Part shown: piece after piece, positions 8,580-18,006 of the stretch
How positions within the stretch are numbered: position 1 is the stretch's first letter
Layout: each line of letters opens with the position of its first letter
Origin: Erythrobacter donghaensis
Lineage (GTDB): Bacteria; Pseudomonadota; Alphaproteobacteria; Sphingomonadales; Sphingomonadaceae
Assembly: GCF_001557325.1 (NCBI RefSeq)
Contig: NZ_LSJS01000168.1
Location: forward strand, 1-21,710
DNA length: 21,710 bases
Direction of reading: 5' to 3'
Made by a program: the position numbers and the translations under genes
The notes under the pieces: model-generated
Database searches by the model: none
Told to the model about the DNA's origin: nothing
The model's input: the letters and a program-made list of their open reading frames with translations, nothing else

Positions 8580-8645
8580 CGTCACCCCGGCCCCCGAGCC
8601 GGGGCCGCTTGCGGCAAGCGGTCCCGGATCAAGTCCGGGATGACG
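8580..8645. repeat. Cloverleaf-like palindromic intergenic element, copy 1
   Basis: The 66-base element folds without any unpaired junction base. An outer stem CGTCA (8580-8584) / TGACG (8641-8645) encloses three back-to-back hairpins: CCCCGGC/GCCGGGG (8585-8604), CCGCTTGC/GCAAGCGG (8605-8621) and TCCCGGA/TCCGGGA with loop TCAAG (8622-8640). It starts 8 bases after the mce stop and ends 3 bases before the Shine-Dalgarno of the next gene. It resembles the short palindromic repeats (GTCA-CCCCGG ... ATCAAGTCCGGG-ATGACG) that I recall as common in sphingomonad genomes. A related element with different arms lies at 9465-9555. Confidence 0.8.
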
Positions 8646-8663
8646 AAAGGGAGAAGAAAACGA

Positions 8664-9449
8664 ATGTCCTACGAAACCATCCGCGTCGACCGTGACGGCC
8701 CGCTCGTCACCATCACCCTCAACCGTCCCGAGCGCCTCAACGCCATGCCCCCGCAGATGGCGGACGAGATCGGGCAGGCGTTCTACGACCTCGGCGATGC
8801 GCGTGCGGTGCTCATCACCGGCGAGGGCAAGGGCTTCTGCTCGGGCGCGGACCTTTCGGCGCGCGGTGACGGCTCTGCGCTCGGCGGGAAGGGCGGAAGC
8901 CACGAGGCGCTGATCAATCATTACAACCCCGCGATCAGCCAGCTGATCCGCGCGAGCGTGCCGGTGATCTGCGCGGTCAATGGCCCGGCGGCGGGCGTCG
9001 GATGCTCGCTCGCCTTGGCTGCTGATTTCACCATCGCCGCGAAGAGCGCCTACTTCCTCCAGGCCTTCGTCAATATCGGCCTTGTGCCCGATGGCGGCTC
9101 GACCTGGCTGCTCACCCGCGCCGTCGGCCGCGCGCGCGCGACGCGGATGATGATGCTGGGCGAGAAGATCTCGGGCGCGCAGGCCGAGGAATGGGGCCTG
9201 GTCTACAAGTGCGTCGAGGATGCCGACCTGATGACCGAAGCCCGCGCCCTCGCTGAAAAGCTCGCGAATGGCCCGACCATCGCCTACGCCACGATGAAGC
9301 GCAATATCGCGACCGCGCTCGACCAGAACCTCCAGATGGTGCTGCTCGCCGAGGCCGAGGGTCAGCGCATCGCGGGCGCGACCAAGGACGCGATGGAGGG
9401 CGGCATGGCCTTCCTCCAGAAGCGGAAAGCCGAGTTCAAGGGGGCGTAA
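8664..9449 (+). CDS. Enoyl-CoA hydratase/isomerase family protein (PaaG-like crotonase)
   Basis: The 261-residue protein is a crotonase-fold acyl-CoA enzyme. It shows the acyl-CoA and oxyanion-hole segments LNRPERLNAM (19-28), GKGFCSGADLS (56-65) and NGPAAGVGCSLALAAD (106-121). At the first catalytic Glu position of true enoyl-CoA hydratases it has S115, and at the second it carries D143 in GLVPDGGSTW. That Ser/Asp pattern is like PaaG-type isomerases rather than classical hydratases. The substrate is unknown; location between mce and scpA suggests a role in acyl-CoA breakdown feeding propionyl-CoA. ATG 8664 is preceded by AGGGAG (8648-8653) at 10 bases. The in-frame ATG 8640 falls within the palindromic element and is rejected. 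Confidence 0.9.
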   Translation: MSYETIRVDRDGPLVTITLNRPERLNAMPPQMADEIGQAFYDLGDARAVLITGEGKGFCSGADLSARGDGSALGGKGGSHEALINHYNPAISQLIRASVPVICAVNGPAAGVGCSLALAADFTIAAKSAYFLQAFVNIGLVPDGGSTWLLTRAVGRARATRMMMLGEKISGAQAEEWGLVYKCVEDADLMTEARALAEKLANGPTIAYATMKRNIATALDQNLQMVLLAEAEGQRIAGATKDAMEGGMAFLQKRKAEFKGA

Positions 9450-9464
9450 CCCTCTTCCCCTGTT

Positions 9465-9555
9465 CGTCACCCTGAACTTGTTTCAGGGTCCATTTTGCCC
9501 CACGAGCCTTGGCGGAATGCCGAGGCATGGATGCTGAAACAAGTTCAGCATGACG
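9465..9555. repeat. Cloverleaf-like palindromic intergenic element, copy 2
   Basis: The 91-base element has the same outer stem as copy 1: CGTCA (9465-9469) / TGACG (9551-9555). Arm 1 is CCCTGAA/TTCAGGG with loop CTTGT (9470-9488). Arm 2 is TCCAT/ATGGA (9489-9493, 9527-9531) enclosing GCCTTGGC/GCCGAGGC (9506-9526, one T-G pair). Arm 3 is TGCTGAA/TTCAGCA with loop ACAAG (9532-9550). The flanking arms keep 7-bp stems and 5-base loops as in copy 1 while the stem sequence differs. It fills the gap between the crotonase and scpA, ending 13 bases before the scpA ATG. Confidence 0.8.
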
Positions 9556-9568
9556 GGATTGTATAGGT

Positions 9569-11718
<2,150 letters not shown>

Positions 11719-11722
<4 letters not shown>

Positions 11723-12228
11723 CAGGCATCTGGACCATTGGTCGCGAGCGGGAAAAGGCCCACGCGATCAAGTTTATCCGGAATGTGAATGAGCATCCCC
11801 TTATCTTCGACGTGATAGACGCGGTCGAGGATATCAAAGCGGGGGACGGCGACCTCCAGCTGTTTATGAATGCCGCGATCCATGCGTTTGTGAATGGTGG
11901 GCGGGCCGTATGGGGGCAAGCCGCAAACTGGGTCAGGAAGATGGGCAAACACCATCCTCAGGTGCATGTCATTTGGGATGAGCTGGCCAAATGGCCCATT
12001 AGCGAAGTCCGGTGGCGCGTCGCCTGTGTCCTGTACCATGACATCCCGGAGCGGCAGTCGCATTACCTTTTCGATCGCCTCCGATCAGACAAAAGCAAAC
12101 GGGTGCGACAGATTGCGATAAGCCGGTATGAATACACAACCGATGCGAAGGGGCTCGCTGAGCGAACGAGGAGTGCAGGCGAATTCGATCTCGCCAGAGC
12201 CATTGCTGAACTTGATGCGCGAGAGTAG
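11719..12228 (+). CDS. Unknown 169-residue protein, HEAT-like C-terminal half
   Basis: I do not recognise a named family. It starts with GTG overlapping the scpA stop (GTGA, 11719-11722). The protein is soluble, Trp- and His-rich, and has no signal peptide. Around residues 93-140 the pattern [19 protein letters not shown] followed by [17 protein letters not shown] looks like two amphipathic helical pairs of HEAT/Armadillo type, suggesting protein binding (inference). GC is about 56% by hand count, below its neighbours, and codon use is less biased, as in the unknown gene upstream of mce. Between its stop and the bioB start lie about 78 bases whose beginning could encode an alternative bioB N-terminus. 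Confidence 0.75.
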
Positions 12229-12306
12229 CCAAGAACACTGATGGACGAACAGCCGTCAAGGTTTGATCGACTGCTCTCCAGAATTGACCCGATTTTTGAG
12301 GACCGA

Positions 12307-13317
12307 ATGACCCACCCCCGCACCGACTGGACCCGCGCCGAAATCGCGGCCCTCTTCGACCTGCCCTTCACCGAGCTGCTGTACCAGGCGGCGAGCGTCC
12401 ACCGCGAATATCACCCCGCAACCGAAGTCCAGCTGTGCACCCTGCTCAGCATCAAGACCGGCGGGTGTCCGGAGGATTGCGGCTATTGCTCGCAGTCGGT
12501 CCATGCGGACTCGGGCGTTGAGGCCACCAAGCTGATGGATGTGCAGGCCGTGCTCCAGCGCGCGGCGCAGGCAAAGGATGCAGGCTCGCAGCGGTTCTGC
12601 ATGGGCGCGGCGTGGCGCAATCCCAAGGACCGCGACATGCCCGCGATCGTCGAGATCGTGAAGGGTGTCTCCGCGATGGGGCTGGAGACCTGCATGACGC
12701 TGGGGATGCTCGAACCGCATCAGGCAGAGATGCTCGCGGAAGCCGGCCTCGATTACTACAACCACAATATCGACAGCTCGCCCGAATATTACGAGCGCGT
12801 CATCTCCACCCGCGATTTCCAGTGCCGGCTCGATACGCTGGACCACGTGCGCAAGGCGGGGATCAACGTGTGCAGCGGCGGGATCGTCGGCATGGGCGAG
12901 ACGCGCGAGGACCGGGTGGGCTTCATCCACACCCTTGCGACCCTGCCGCAGCACCCGGAGAGCGTGCCGGTCAACGCGCTGGTGCCGGTCAAGGGCACGG
13001 TGCTGGGCGACATGCTGGCCGATACCCCGCTCGCCAAGATCGACGATATCGAGTTCGTCCGCACCGTCGCGGTGGCGCGCATCACCATGCCGCGCTCGAT
13101 GGTGAGGCTCTCGGCGGGGCGCGAGTCGATGAGTGAGGCAACACAGGCCCTGTGCTTCCTGGCGGGCGCCAATTCGATCTTCACCGGCGACAAGCTGCTG
13201 ACCGCGCCCAACGCCGGCGACGACAAGGACGGCGCGCTGTTCTCCAAGCTCGGCCTCACGGCGCTCAAGGGCGAGGAACCCGCGCGCGCTTGCAAGGCGG
13301 CGGTGGCGGCGGAGTGA
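12307..13317 (+). CDS. bioB: Biotin synthase
   Basis: This radical SAM enzyme inserts sulfur into dethiobiotin to give biotin. The 336-residue protein has the [4Fe-4S] motif C54-x3-C58-x2-C61 (CPEDCGYC). The expected ligands of the sacrificial second cluster are visible as Cys in RFCMGAAWR, in ETCMTLGM and in [13 protein letters not shown], with Arg in [12 protein letters not shown] choose ATG 12307, with GAGGA at 12298-12302 four bases before it, because the protein then opens [13 protein letters not shown] like relatives. ATG 12241 would add 22 residues with no obvious match but remains possible. It stands apart from other bio genes in this window; its placement in the pccB-pccA block fits supply of biotin to PccA. 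The stop overlaps the GTG of the esterase (GTGA). Confidence 0.96.
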   Translation: MTHPRTDWTRAEIAALFDLPFTELLYQAASVHREYHPATEVQLCTLLSIKTGGCPEDCGYCSQSVHADSGVEATKLMDVQAVLQRAAQAKDAGSQRFCMGAAWRNPKDRDMPAIVEIVKGVSAMGLETCMTLGMLEPHQAEMLAEAGLDYYNHNIDSSPEYYERVISTRDFQCRLDTLDHVRKAGINVCSGGIVGMGETREDRVGFIHTLATLPQHPESVPVNALVPVKGTVLGDMLADTPLAKIDDIEFVRTVAVARITMPRSMVRLSAGRESMSEATQALCFLAGANSIFTGDKLLTAPNAGDDKDGALFSKLGLTALKGEEPARACKAAVAAE

Positions 13318-14144
13318 TCGGTCTGCTGGCAGCGGCAGCGCTTGCTGCGGCCCCCGCGCCGCAGCCGCAGCCGCTGACCATCGGCGAGACCATCACCCTC
13401 CAAGCCCTCGGCGCCGAGCGGCAGGTCAACATCGTCCTGCCGCCCGACTACGCCAAGGACCCCGAGAAACGCTGGCCGGTGGTCTACCAGCTCGACGGGG
13501 CGGTTGCCCAAGACCTCATGATGGGCGCAGGCCTGATGCGGTGGGGAGCGCTGTGGGGCCGGAGCGCGGATGCGATCGTGGTCGGGATCGAGACCAGGGA
13601 CCGCCAGCGCGAACTTCTTCCGCCTACCGGGGATGCCAAGGAGCGCGAGCGCTGGCCGACCGCAGGTGATAGCGCGGCGTTCCGCGCGTGGCTTGCGGAC
13701 ACCGTCAAGCCGCTGGTCGAGGCCCGCTACCGCACCGATGGCCGCGCCTTCCTCGTGGGCGAGAGCGCGGCGGGGCATTTCGTGGTCGAAACCTGGGCCA
13801 GCGCGCCCGGGCTCTTCACCGGCTACGCCGCGATCAGCCCGAGCCTGCAATGGGACTTCGAGGCGCTGAGCCGCAAGCCCTTGGGCAAGGGCCCGCGCCC
13901 CCCGCTCTACCTCAGCCTCGCCGACGAGGGCGGGGCGACCGAGGCTGGGATGGAGCGGCTGCTTGCGGCGCTGCCCGCCAGCCAGCCCTACTGCTTCTCC
14001 GACCGCCGCAAGGAGCTGCGCCACGCCACCGCGCTCCACGGCCTCTTGCCCGAGGCGTTGCAATATCTCATGCCCACCAAGGCCGATTGGCTGGAGGAAT
14101 ACGGCTTCATCCTGCGCTGCGAGCGGCGGGGAGGGGTGGGGTGA
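13314..14144 (+). CDS. Alpha/beta-hydrolase, esterase D/enterochelin-esterase-like, probably exported
   Basis: The 276-residue protein starts with GTG overlapping the bioB stop. Its first 13 residues are a hydrophobic Leu/Ala run ending AAAPAPQP, which resembles a short signal peptide although no basic n-region is present. The core matches the putative-esterase (PF00756-like) fold: VNIVLPPDY near residue 40, VVYQLDG, the nucleophile S151 in GESAAG, an acid at about D204 (LSLADEGG) and His at 237 or 242 (HATALHG). Substrate is not evident. It is not a typical cytosolic BioH, so involvement in biotin synthesis is doubtful despite the coupling. Its stop overlaps the next GTG. Confidence 0.8.
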   Translation: MIGLLAAAALAAAPAPQPQPLTIGETITLQALGAERQVNIVLPPDYAKDPEKRWPVVYQLDGAVAQDLMMGAGLMRWGALWGRSADAIVVGIETRDRQRELLPPTGDAKERERWPTAGDSAAFRAWLADTVKPLVEARYRTDGRAFLVGESAAGHFVVETWASAPGLFTGYAAISPSLQWDFEALSRKPLGKGPRPPLYLSLADEGGATEAGMERLLAALPASQPYCFSDRRKELRHATALHGLLPEALQYLMPTKADWLEEYGFILRCERRGGVG

Positions 14145-14377
14145 GCCCTTCGCGCATGTTCCAGTTCCTCACGCAGCTGATTGGACGGGCCGCCGCGCAG
14201 GTGGTGTGCTTCATCCTTGTCTGGAGCCTGATCGGAATTGCCGTTCGCCTCTATGTCTGGCTTGACGAGCGCGTTCCCGGCGGAATTGATCCGGTCCACG
14301 CTGGTATGTTTTGCATGATTGTGTTCGCGGTGTTCACTGGGTGGAGAATGATCGCGAGTGCGAGTCTGGACGAATGA
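14141..14377 (+). CDS. Small two-helix membrane protein (78 residues)
   Basis: The short protein has two hydrophobic segments, about residues 17-40 (QVVCFILVWSLIGIAV core) and 52-70 (AGMFCMIVFAVFTGW core), separated by an acidic/basic linker (LDERVPGGIDP). I do not recognise a family. GTG 14141 overlaps the esterase stop and has GGGAGG about 6 bases upstream; an in-frame ATG at 14156 is an alternative that would shorten it by five residues. Its stop overlaps the ATG of the DUF3445-like gene (ATGA), so it is translated in tandem with both neighbours. Its position between an exported esterase and a heme-type oxidase suggests, weakly, an inner-membrane partner. Confidence 0.7.
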   Translation: MSPSRMFQFLTQLIGRAAAQVVCFILVWSLIGIAVRLYVWLDERVPGGIDPVHAGMFCMIVFAVFTGWRMIASASLDE

Positions 14378-15183
14378 CCCTCGGCTTCACCGTTGACACC
14401 CTGCTCCCCAAGGCACGCGGCGGCGGGCAGCTCAGGATGGGGCTGGTCAGGCTGGAGGAGCGCGCGTGGCTCCAGCCCGCGCCCGATCTGGCGGCGCGGG
14501 CTGCGGGGTTTGCCGATTGGCCGGATGCTGTGCAGCTGACGCCCGAAGTGGACGCGCCGGGCCGCGAACTGGCCGCGATGCTCGGCGTGGATGGCGCGCT
14601 CCCCGAGGCGGCGCTGGCGGTGCACGAGGACCTGTGCCTCCTGACGCAAGCCGAGGGCGAGGCGGTCTACCGCCTGATCGGCGCGGCGGTGGCTTGGCCT
14701 TCGGACTGGCACCCTTCCGAGAAGATCGGCCTGCCGCTGCGCGCGCTCCATGCCCCGATACAGGGCTACGAGGAGCACCTCGCCACCGGGGTCGACCGCT
14801 TCATGGAGACCCTGCGTCCCGGTGCGATCTACGGGCGGTGCAATTGGTTCATCGCCGCTTGCGGAGAGCGCCGCTGGCTGCCCGACCGACCGCCGCACGA
14901 GGCCTTCGCCCATGTCACGCCCGAGAACGCAGGCGAGACCCTGTTCGTGCGCTCCGAACGCCAGACCCTCCGGCGGTTGCCGCAAACGGGCGCGATCCTG
15001 TTCACCATCGGTATCTATGTCGAGCCGCTGGGAAGGCTCTCCCCCGCCAACATCGCCATGCTGGGGAGGGCAGTGCAAACCCTCGTCAGCGGCGAGGGCG
15101 ACCGGCGCGGTGCGCCTGCCTATGCCGACAGCCTGATCGCCTATGCCCTGCGCGCTGCATGCGACGAGGGCTTTACCGGATGA
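14374..15183 (+). CDS. DUF3445 / heme-dependent oxidative N-demethylase-like protein
   Basis: The 269-residue protein carries the conserved blocks of the DUF3445 family (PF11927): WPSDWHPSEKIGLPL with LHAPIQGY (108-132), GRCNW (154-158), RSERQTLRRLP (193-203) and LFTIGIYVEP (209-218). Family knowledge: a characterised member is the catalytic alpha subunit of a heme-dependent oxidative N-demethylase acting on dimethylamine, which works with electron-transfer subunits. No flavin or ferredoxin reductase subunits are adjacent here, so this may be a stand-alone member with another role. The start overlaps the preceding stop (ATGA), and its own stop overlaps the ATG of an 11-codon ORF. Function on a specific amine is not shown by the sequence. 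Confidence 0.85.
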   Translation: MTLGFTVDTLLPKARGGGQLRMGLVRLEERAWLQPAPDLAARAAGFADWPDAVQLTPEVDAPGRELAAMLGVDGALPEAALAVHEDLCLLTQAEGEAVYRLIGAAVAWPSDWHPSEKIGLPLRALHAPIQGYEEHLATGVDRFMETLRPGAIYGRCNWFIAACGERRWLPDRPPHEAFAHVTPENAGETLFVRSERQTLRRLPQTGAILFTIGIYVEPLGRLSPANIAMLGRAVQTLVSGEGDRRGAPAYADSLIAYALRAACDEGFTG

Positions 15184-15215
15184 AACCCTTCTACTATATC
15201 TTCCCTGGTTGGTAG
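15180..15215 (+). CDS. Possible 11-residue aromatic micro-ORF (MKPFYYIFPGW)
   Basis: An ATG overlapping the DUF3445 gene stop (ATGA, 15180-15183) opens an 11-codon reading frame ending in TAG at 15213-15215. Five of eleven residues are aromatic. It would be translated by coupling if re-initiation occurs. It may be a real micropeptide, a leader peptide for vapBC, or the remaining 5' end of a gene displaced by the toxin-antitoxin insertion. The antitoxin Shine-Dalgarno (AGAGGAG) begins within the TAG stop. Existence as a functional gene is uncertain. Confidence 0.3.
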   Translation: MKPFYYIFPGW

Positions 15216-15231
15216 AGGAGCAAGCGACGCC

Positions 15232-15489
15232 ATGGGCGCGCAAATGAACATCAAGAGTGATGAGGCTTATCGCCTTGCTTCCGAGCTAGCGGCAATCGAA
15301 CGCACCTCGATTACTCAGGTTGTGTTGGAAGCCCTGCGCGCGCGCCGGCTGAAGCTGGATGTCGAGCGCGAAGCAAAGGTGGCTGAGATCATGAAGCTTT
15401 GCGAAGAAACGCGCGCACTGATGTCGCCCGAATTGCTGGCTCTGGATATGGACGCCTTTCTATACGACGAATACGGCCTGCCCAAGTGA
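15232..15489 (+). CDS. vapB: VapB-family antitoxin
   Basis: This 85-residue protein is the DNA-binding antitoxin that neutralises VapC and represses its own operon. The N-terminal stretch MNIKSDEAYRLASELA, followed by TSITQVVLEALRARR, matches the PSK/Rv0623-type transcription-factor antitoxins: a beta strand then a helix-turn segment. The C-terminal half, with LDMDAFLYDEYGLPK, is acidic and would wrap the toxin. ATG 15232 has AGAGGAG (15214-15220) 11 bases upstream; the in-frame ATG 15244 would give the more canonical MNIK start but lies 23 bases away. The TGA overlaps the vapC GTG (GTGA), the usual coupling of such pairs. The pair sits between the micro-ORF and pccA. Confidence 0.88.
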   Translation: MGAQMNIKSDEAYRLASELAAIERTSITQVVLEALRARRLKLDVEREAKVAEIMKLCEETRALMSPELLALDMDAFLYDEYGLPK

Positions 15490-15881
15490 TCATCGATAGC
15501 TCGGCGATTGTCGCCATCGTCTGGGGTGAACCTGAGGCGAGGGCGTTCACGGAGGCGATCCTTGCAAATGGGCGGGCCGTGATGTCTGCGGGCAATTTTC
15601 TGGAAACCGGCATCGTTATCGACCGCGATCGCAACCCCGTGCTGAGCGCGAAAGTTGATGAGATCATCGCCAGGCTGGCCATTGAGATTGTGCCAGTCAC
15701 TCCCTCCCAAGCGCGCATCGCCCGGCAGGCCTATCGCGATTTCGGCAAGGGCAGCGGCCATCCTGCGCAGCTCAATTTTGGCGATTGCTTTGCCTACGCG
15801 CTGGCGACAGAGCGGGCAGAGCCGCTGCTGTTCAAGGGCGAGGATTTCGTCCATGCGGGCCTGAAAAGGATCATTGACTAG
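15486..15881 (+). CDS. vapC: VapC-family toxin, PIN-domain ribonuclease
   Basis: This 131-residue PIN-domain endoribonuclease is the likely toxin of the pair. The acidic metal-binding residues are in place: D4 (MIIDSSA), E40 (NFLETGIV), D100 (NFGDCFAYALA) and the ED at 119-120 (LLFKGEDF). With all four present the nuclease should be active. It uses a GTG start overlapping the vapB stop; extending upstream gives a frame inside vapB and no family match. The vapC stop is only 3 bases before the pccA ATG, so the toxin-antitoxin unit is embedded in the operon and may be read through from upstream as well as from its own autoregulated promoter. Confidence 0.9.
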   Translation: MIIDSSAIVAIVWGEPEARAFTEAILANGRAVMSAGNFLETGIVIDRDRNPVLSAKVDEIIARLAIEIVPVTPSQARIARQAYRDFGKGSGHPAQLNFGDCFAYALATERAEPLLFKGEDFVHAGLKRIID

Positions 15882-15884
15882 ACC

Positions 15885-17930
15885 ATGTTCTCCAAAATCC
15901 TGATTGCCAACCGCGGCGAGATCGCCTGCCGGGTCATCACCACCGCGAGGCGGATGGGGATCAAGACGGTCGCGGTCTATTCCGACGCCGATGCCCGCGC
16001 GCCCTTCGTCGCGATGGCTGACGAGGCGGTGCATATCGGCCCTTCGCCCGCGGCGGAGAGCTATCTGGTCGCCGACAAGATCATTGCCGCCTGCAAGCAG
16101 ACCGGGGCGGAAGCGGTGCACCCGGGCTACGGCTTCCTGTCGGAGCGCACCTCCTTTGCCGAGGCGCTCGCCAAGGAAGGCATTGCCTTCATCGGCCCCC
16201 CGGTCGGCGCGATTGCCGCCATGGGCGACAAGATCGAATCCAAGAAGCTCGCCAAGGAAGCGGGCGTCAATGTCGTCCCCGGCTTCGTCGGCGAGATCGA
16301 GGATACCGAGCACGCCGTCCGTATCTCCAACGAGATCGGCTATCCGGTGATGATGAAGGCCTCGGCCGGGGGCGGGGGCAAGGGGATGCGCCTTGCCTAC
16401 AATGAAGCCGACGTGCGCGAGGGGTTCGAAAGCGTGAAGCGCGAGGGGCTCAACTCCTTCGGCGATGACCGCGTCTTCATCGAGAAATTCATCCTCAATC
16501 CGCGCCATATCGAGATCCAGATCCTCGGCGACCAGCACGGCAACATCCTCTATTTGAACGAGCGCGAATGCTCGATCCAGCGCCGCCACCAGAAGGTGGT
16601 CGAGGAAGCGCCGTCGCCTTTCGTGACGCCCAAGATGCGCAAGGCGATGGGCGAGCAATGCGTCGCTCTGGCGCGCGCGGTGGGGTATTACTCGGCGGGT
16701 ACGGTCGAACTGATCGTATCCGGCGCGGACCCGACGGGGGAGAGCTTCTACTTCCTCGAGATGAACACCCGGCTTCAGGTCGAGCACCCCGTCACCGAGG
16801 CGATCACCGGCATCGATCTGGTCGAGCAGATGATCCGTGTGGCGGCGGGCGAACGCCTCGCGATGACGCAGGACGACATCGGGATCGACGGCTGGGCGAT
16901 CGAGAACCGCGTCTATGCCGAGGACCCCTATCGCGGCTTCCTGCCCTCGACCGGGCGGCTGGTTCATTACCAGCCCCCGCTCCCCGGCTGGAGCGAGGAC
17001 GAGACGGTCGCGGGCAAGGCACGCCGGGGCGTGGCGCGCGGGAACGGCAGCGTCCGGGTCGATGACGGGGTCTATGAAGGCGGCGAAGTCTCGCGCTTCT
17101 ACGATCCGATGATCGCCAAGCTGATCACCTGGGCCCCGACCCGCGACGAAGCCGCCGATCTCCAGATCGAGGCGCTCGACAACTTCCGAATCAAGGGCCT
17201 CGGCCACAATGTCGATTTCCTCTCCGCGATCATGCAGCACCCGCGCTTCCGCTCGGGGGAACTGACCACCGGCTTCATCGCCGAGGAATATCCGGAGGGC
17301 TTCCACGGCGCGGCGACGGGCAACGCGCTCAAGCGCAAGCTGGCGGGGTTGGGCGCTACGCTGATGCACGCGATCGAAGGCCGTGCCCGCGACATCAGCG
17401 GGCAGCTTGCCGATACGCTTGACGCCCCGACGCACTGGTCGGTGACGGTTGGCGGCGAGACTTTCGGGGTCGACCTTTCCAGCCTCGAGGAAGCGATCAA
17501 GGTCGACGGCGAGCCGCTGACCGTTCGGCACGAATATGCGATCGGTGCGGTCGCCGTCACCGCCACCGTCGACGGCGAGCCGATCACCGTCCAGCTTGAA
17601 CGCACCCTCACGGGCTTCGTCATGACCACACGCGGCGCGAAGCACGCGGTGCGGATCCTGCCGGCGCGGATCGCGCCCTATGCCGCACTGATGCTCGAGA
17701 AGGTCCCGCCCGATCTTTCGCGCCTCCTTATCTGCCCGATGCCGGGGATGCTGGTGAAGCTCCACGTGGGCGAGGGCGACAAGGTCCAGCCCGGCCAGCC
17801 GCTCGCGACGGTCGAGGCGATGAAGATGGAGAACATCCTGCGCGCCGAGAAGGAGGGCACGATCGCGAAGATCAACGCCGCCGAGGGCGAGAGCCTGGCG
17901 GTCGACGCGGTGATCCTCGAGCTGGAGTGA
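15885..17930 (+). CDS. pccA: Propionyl-CoA carboxylase, biotin carboxylase/biotin carrier (alpha) subunit
   Basis: This subunit uses ATP and bicarbonate to carboxylate its own biotin, then presents it to PccB. The 681-residue chain has the biotin carboxylase domain (SKILIANRGEIACRV at the start, HPGYGFLSE), an ATP-grasp glycine loop after K158 (KASAGGGGKGMR), the EMNTRLQVEH catalytic segment (292-301), a middle region that should contact PccB, and a C-terminal biotinyl domain with biotinylated K647 in EAMKMEN. Length fits PccA rather than the shorter AccC. The Shine-Dalgarno is poor (AAGGA 14 bases upstream); start 3 bases after vapC suggests translational coupling. With pccB at the head of the same block, the assignment to propionyl-CoA carboxylase is stronger than to 3-methylcrotonyl- or acetyl-CoA carboxylases. 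Confidence 0.94.
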   Translation: MFSKILIANRGEIACRVITTARRMGIKTVAVYSDADARAPFVAMADEAVHIGPSPAAESYLVADKIIAACKQTGAEAVHPGYGFLSERTSFAEALAKEGIAFIGPPVGAIAAMGDKIESKKLAKEAGVNVVPGFVGEIEDTEHAVRISNEIGYPVMMKASAGGGGKGMRLAYNEADVREGFESVKREGLNSFGDDRVFIEKFILNPRHIEIQILGDQHGNILYLNERECSIQRRHQKVVEEAPSPFVTPKMRKAMGEQCVALARAVGYYSAGTVELIVSGADPTGESFYFLEMNTRLQVEHPVTEAITGIDLVEQMIRVAAGERLAMTQDDIGIDGWAIENRVYAEDPYRGFLPSTGRLVHYQPPLPGWSEDETVAGKARRGVARGNGSVRVDDGVYEGGEVSRFYDPMIAKLITWAPTRDEAADLQIEALDNFRIKGLGHNVDFLSAIMQHPRFRSGELTTGFIAEEYPEGFHGAATGNALKRKLAGLGATLMHAIEGRARDISGQLADTLDAPTHWSVTVGGETFGVDLSSLEEAIKVDGEPLTVRHEYAIGAVAVTATVDGEPITVQLERTLTGFVMTTRGAKHAVRILPARIAPYAALMLEKVPPDLSRLLICPMPGMLVKLHVGEGDKVQPGQPLATVEAMKMENILRAEKEGTIAKINAAEGESLAVDAVILELE

Positions 17931-17986
17931 CAGCGGGGGCGGGGTTACTTGCAGAAGATCCTGTCTTTTTGCGCCAGATTACTGAT

Positions 17987-18006
17987 GTGCGACAAAAAAT
18001 TCGCAC
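17987..18006. promoter_or_regulatory. Perfect 6-bp inverted repeat in the AT-rich intergenic region, possible operator or hairpin
   Basis: GTGCGA at 17987-17992 and TCGCAC at 18001-18006 form perfect arms around an AT-rich 8-base spacer (CAAAAAAT). The surrounding 17931-18102 stretch has no credible gene and is distinctly more AT-rich than the coding DNA. Dyad symmetry with an A/T spacer suits a dimeric repressor site for the gene at 18103; a hairpin ending the pccA transcript is the alternative. I could not identify a clear -35/-10 pair. Confidence 0.4.

Noticed and set aside
8580..8645. Possible tRNA or structured RNA gene because of the cloverleaf fold
   Set aside because: The arms do not match tRNA dimensions, there is no T-loop GTTCRA-like sequence and no acceptor stem of 7 bp. 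The related element at 9465-9555 indicates an intergenic palindromic repeat family.
12241..12306. Upstream ATG as the bioB start, or a separate tiny gene
   Set aside because: The extra 22 residues resemble no biotin synthase N-terminus I know, and GAGGA directly precedes ATG 12307. It is kept only as an alternative.
15315..17765. 816-codon open frame on the minus strand opposite vapBC and pccA
   Set aside because: Same shadow effect. It spans three real genes with clear catalytic motifs on the plus strand.
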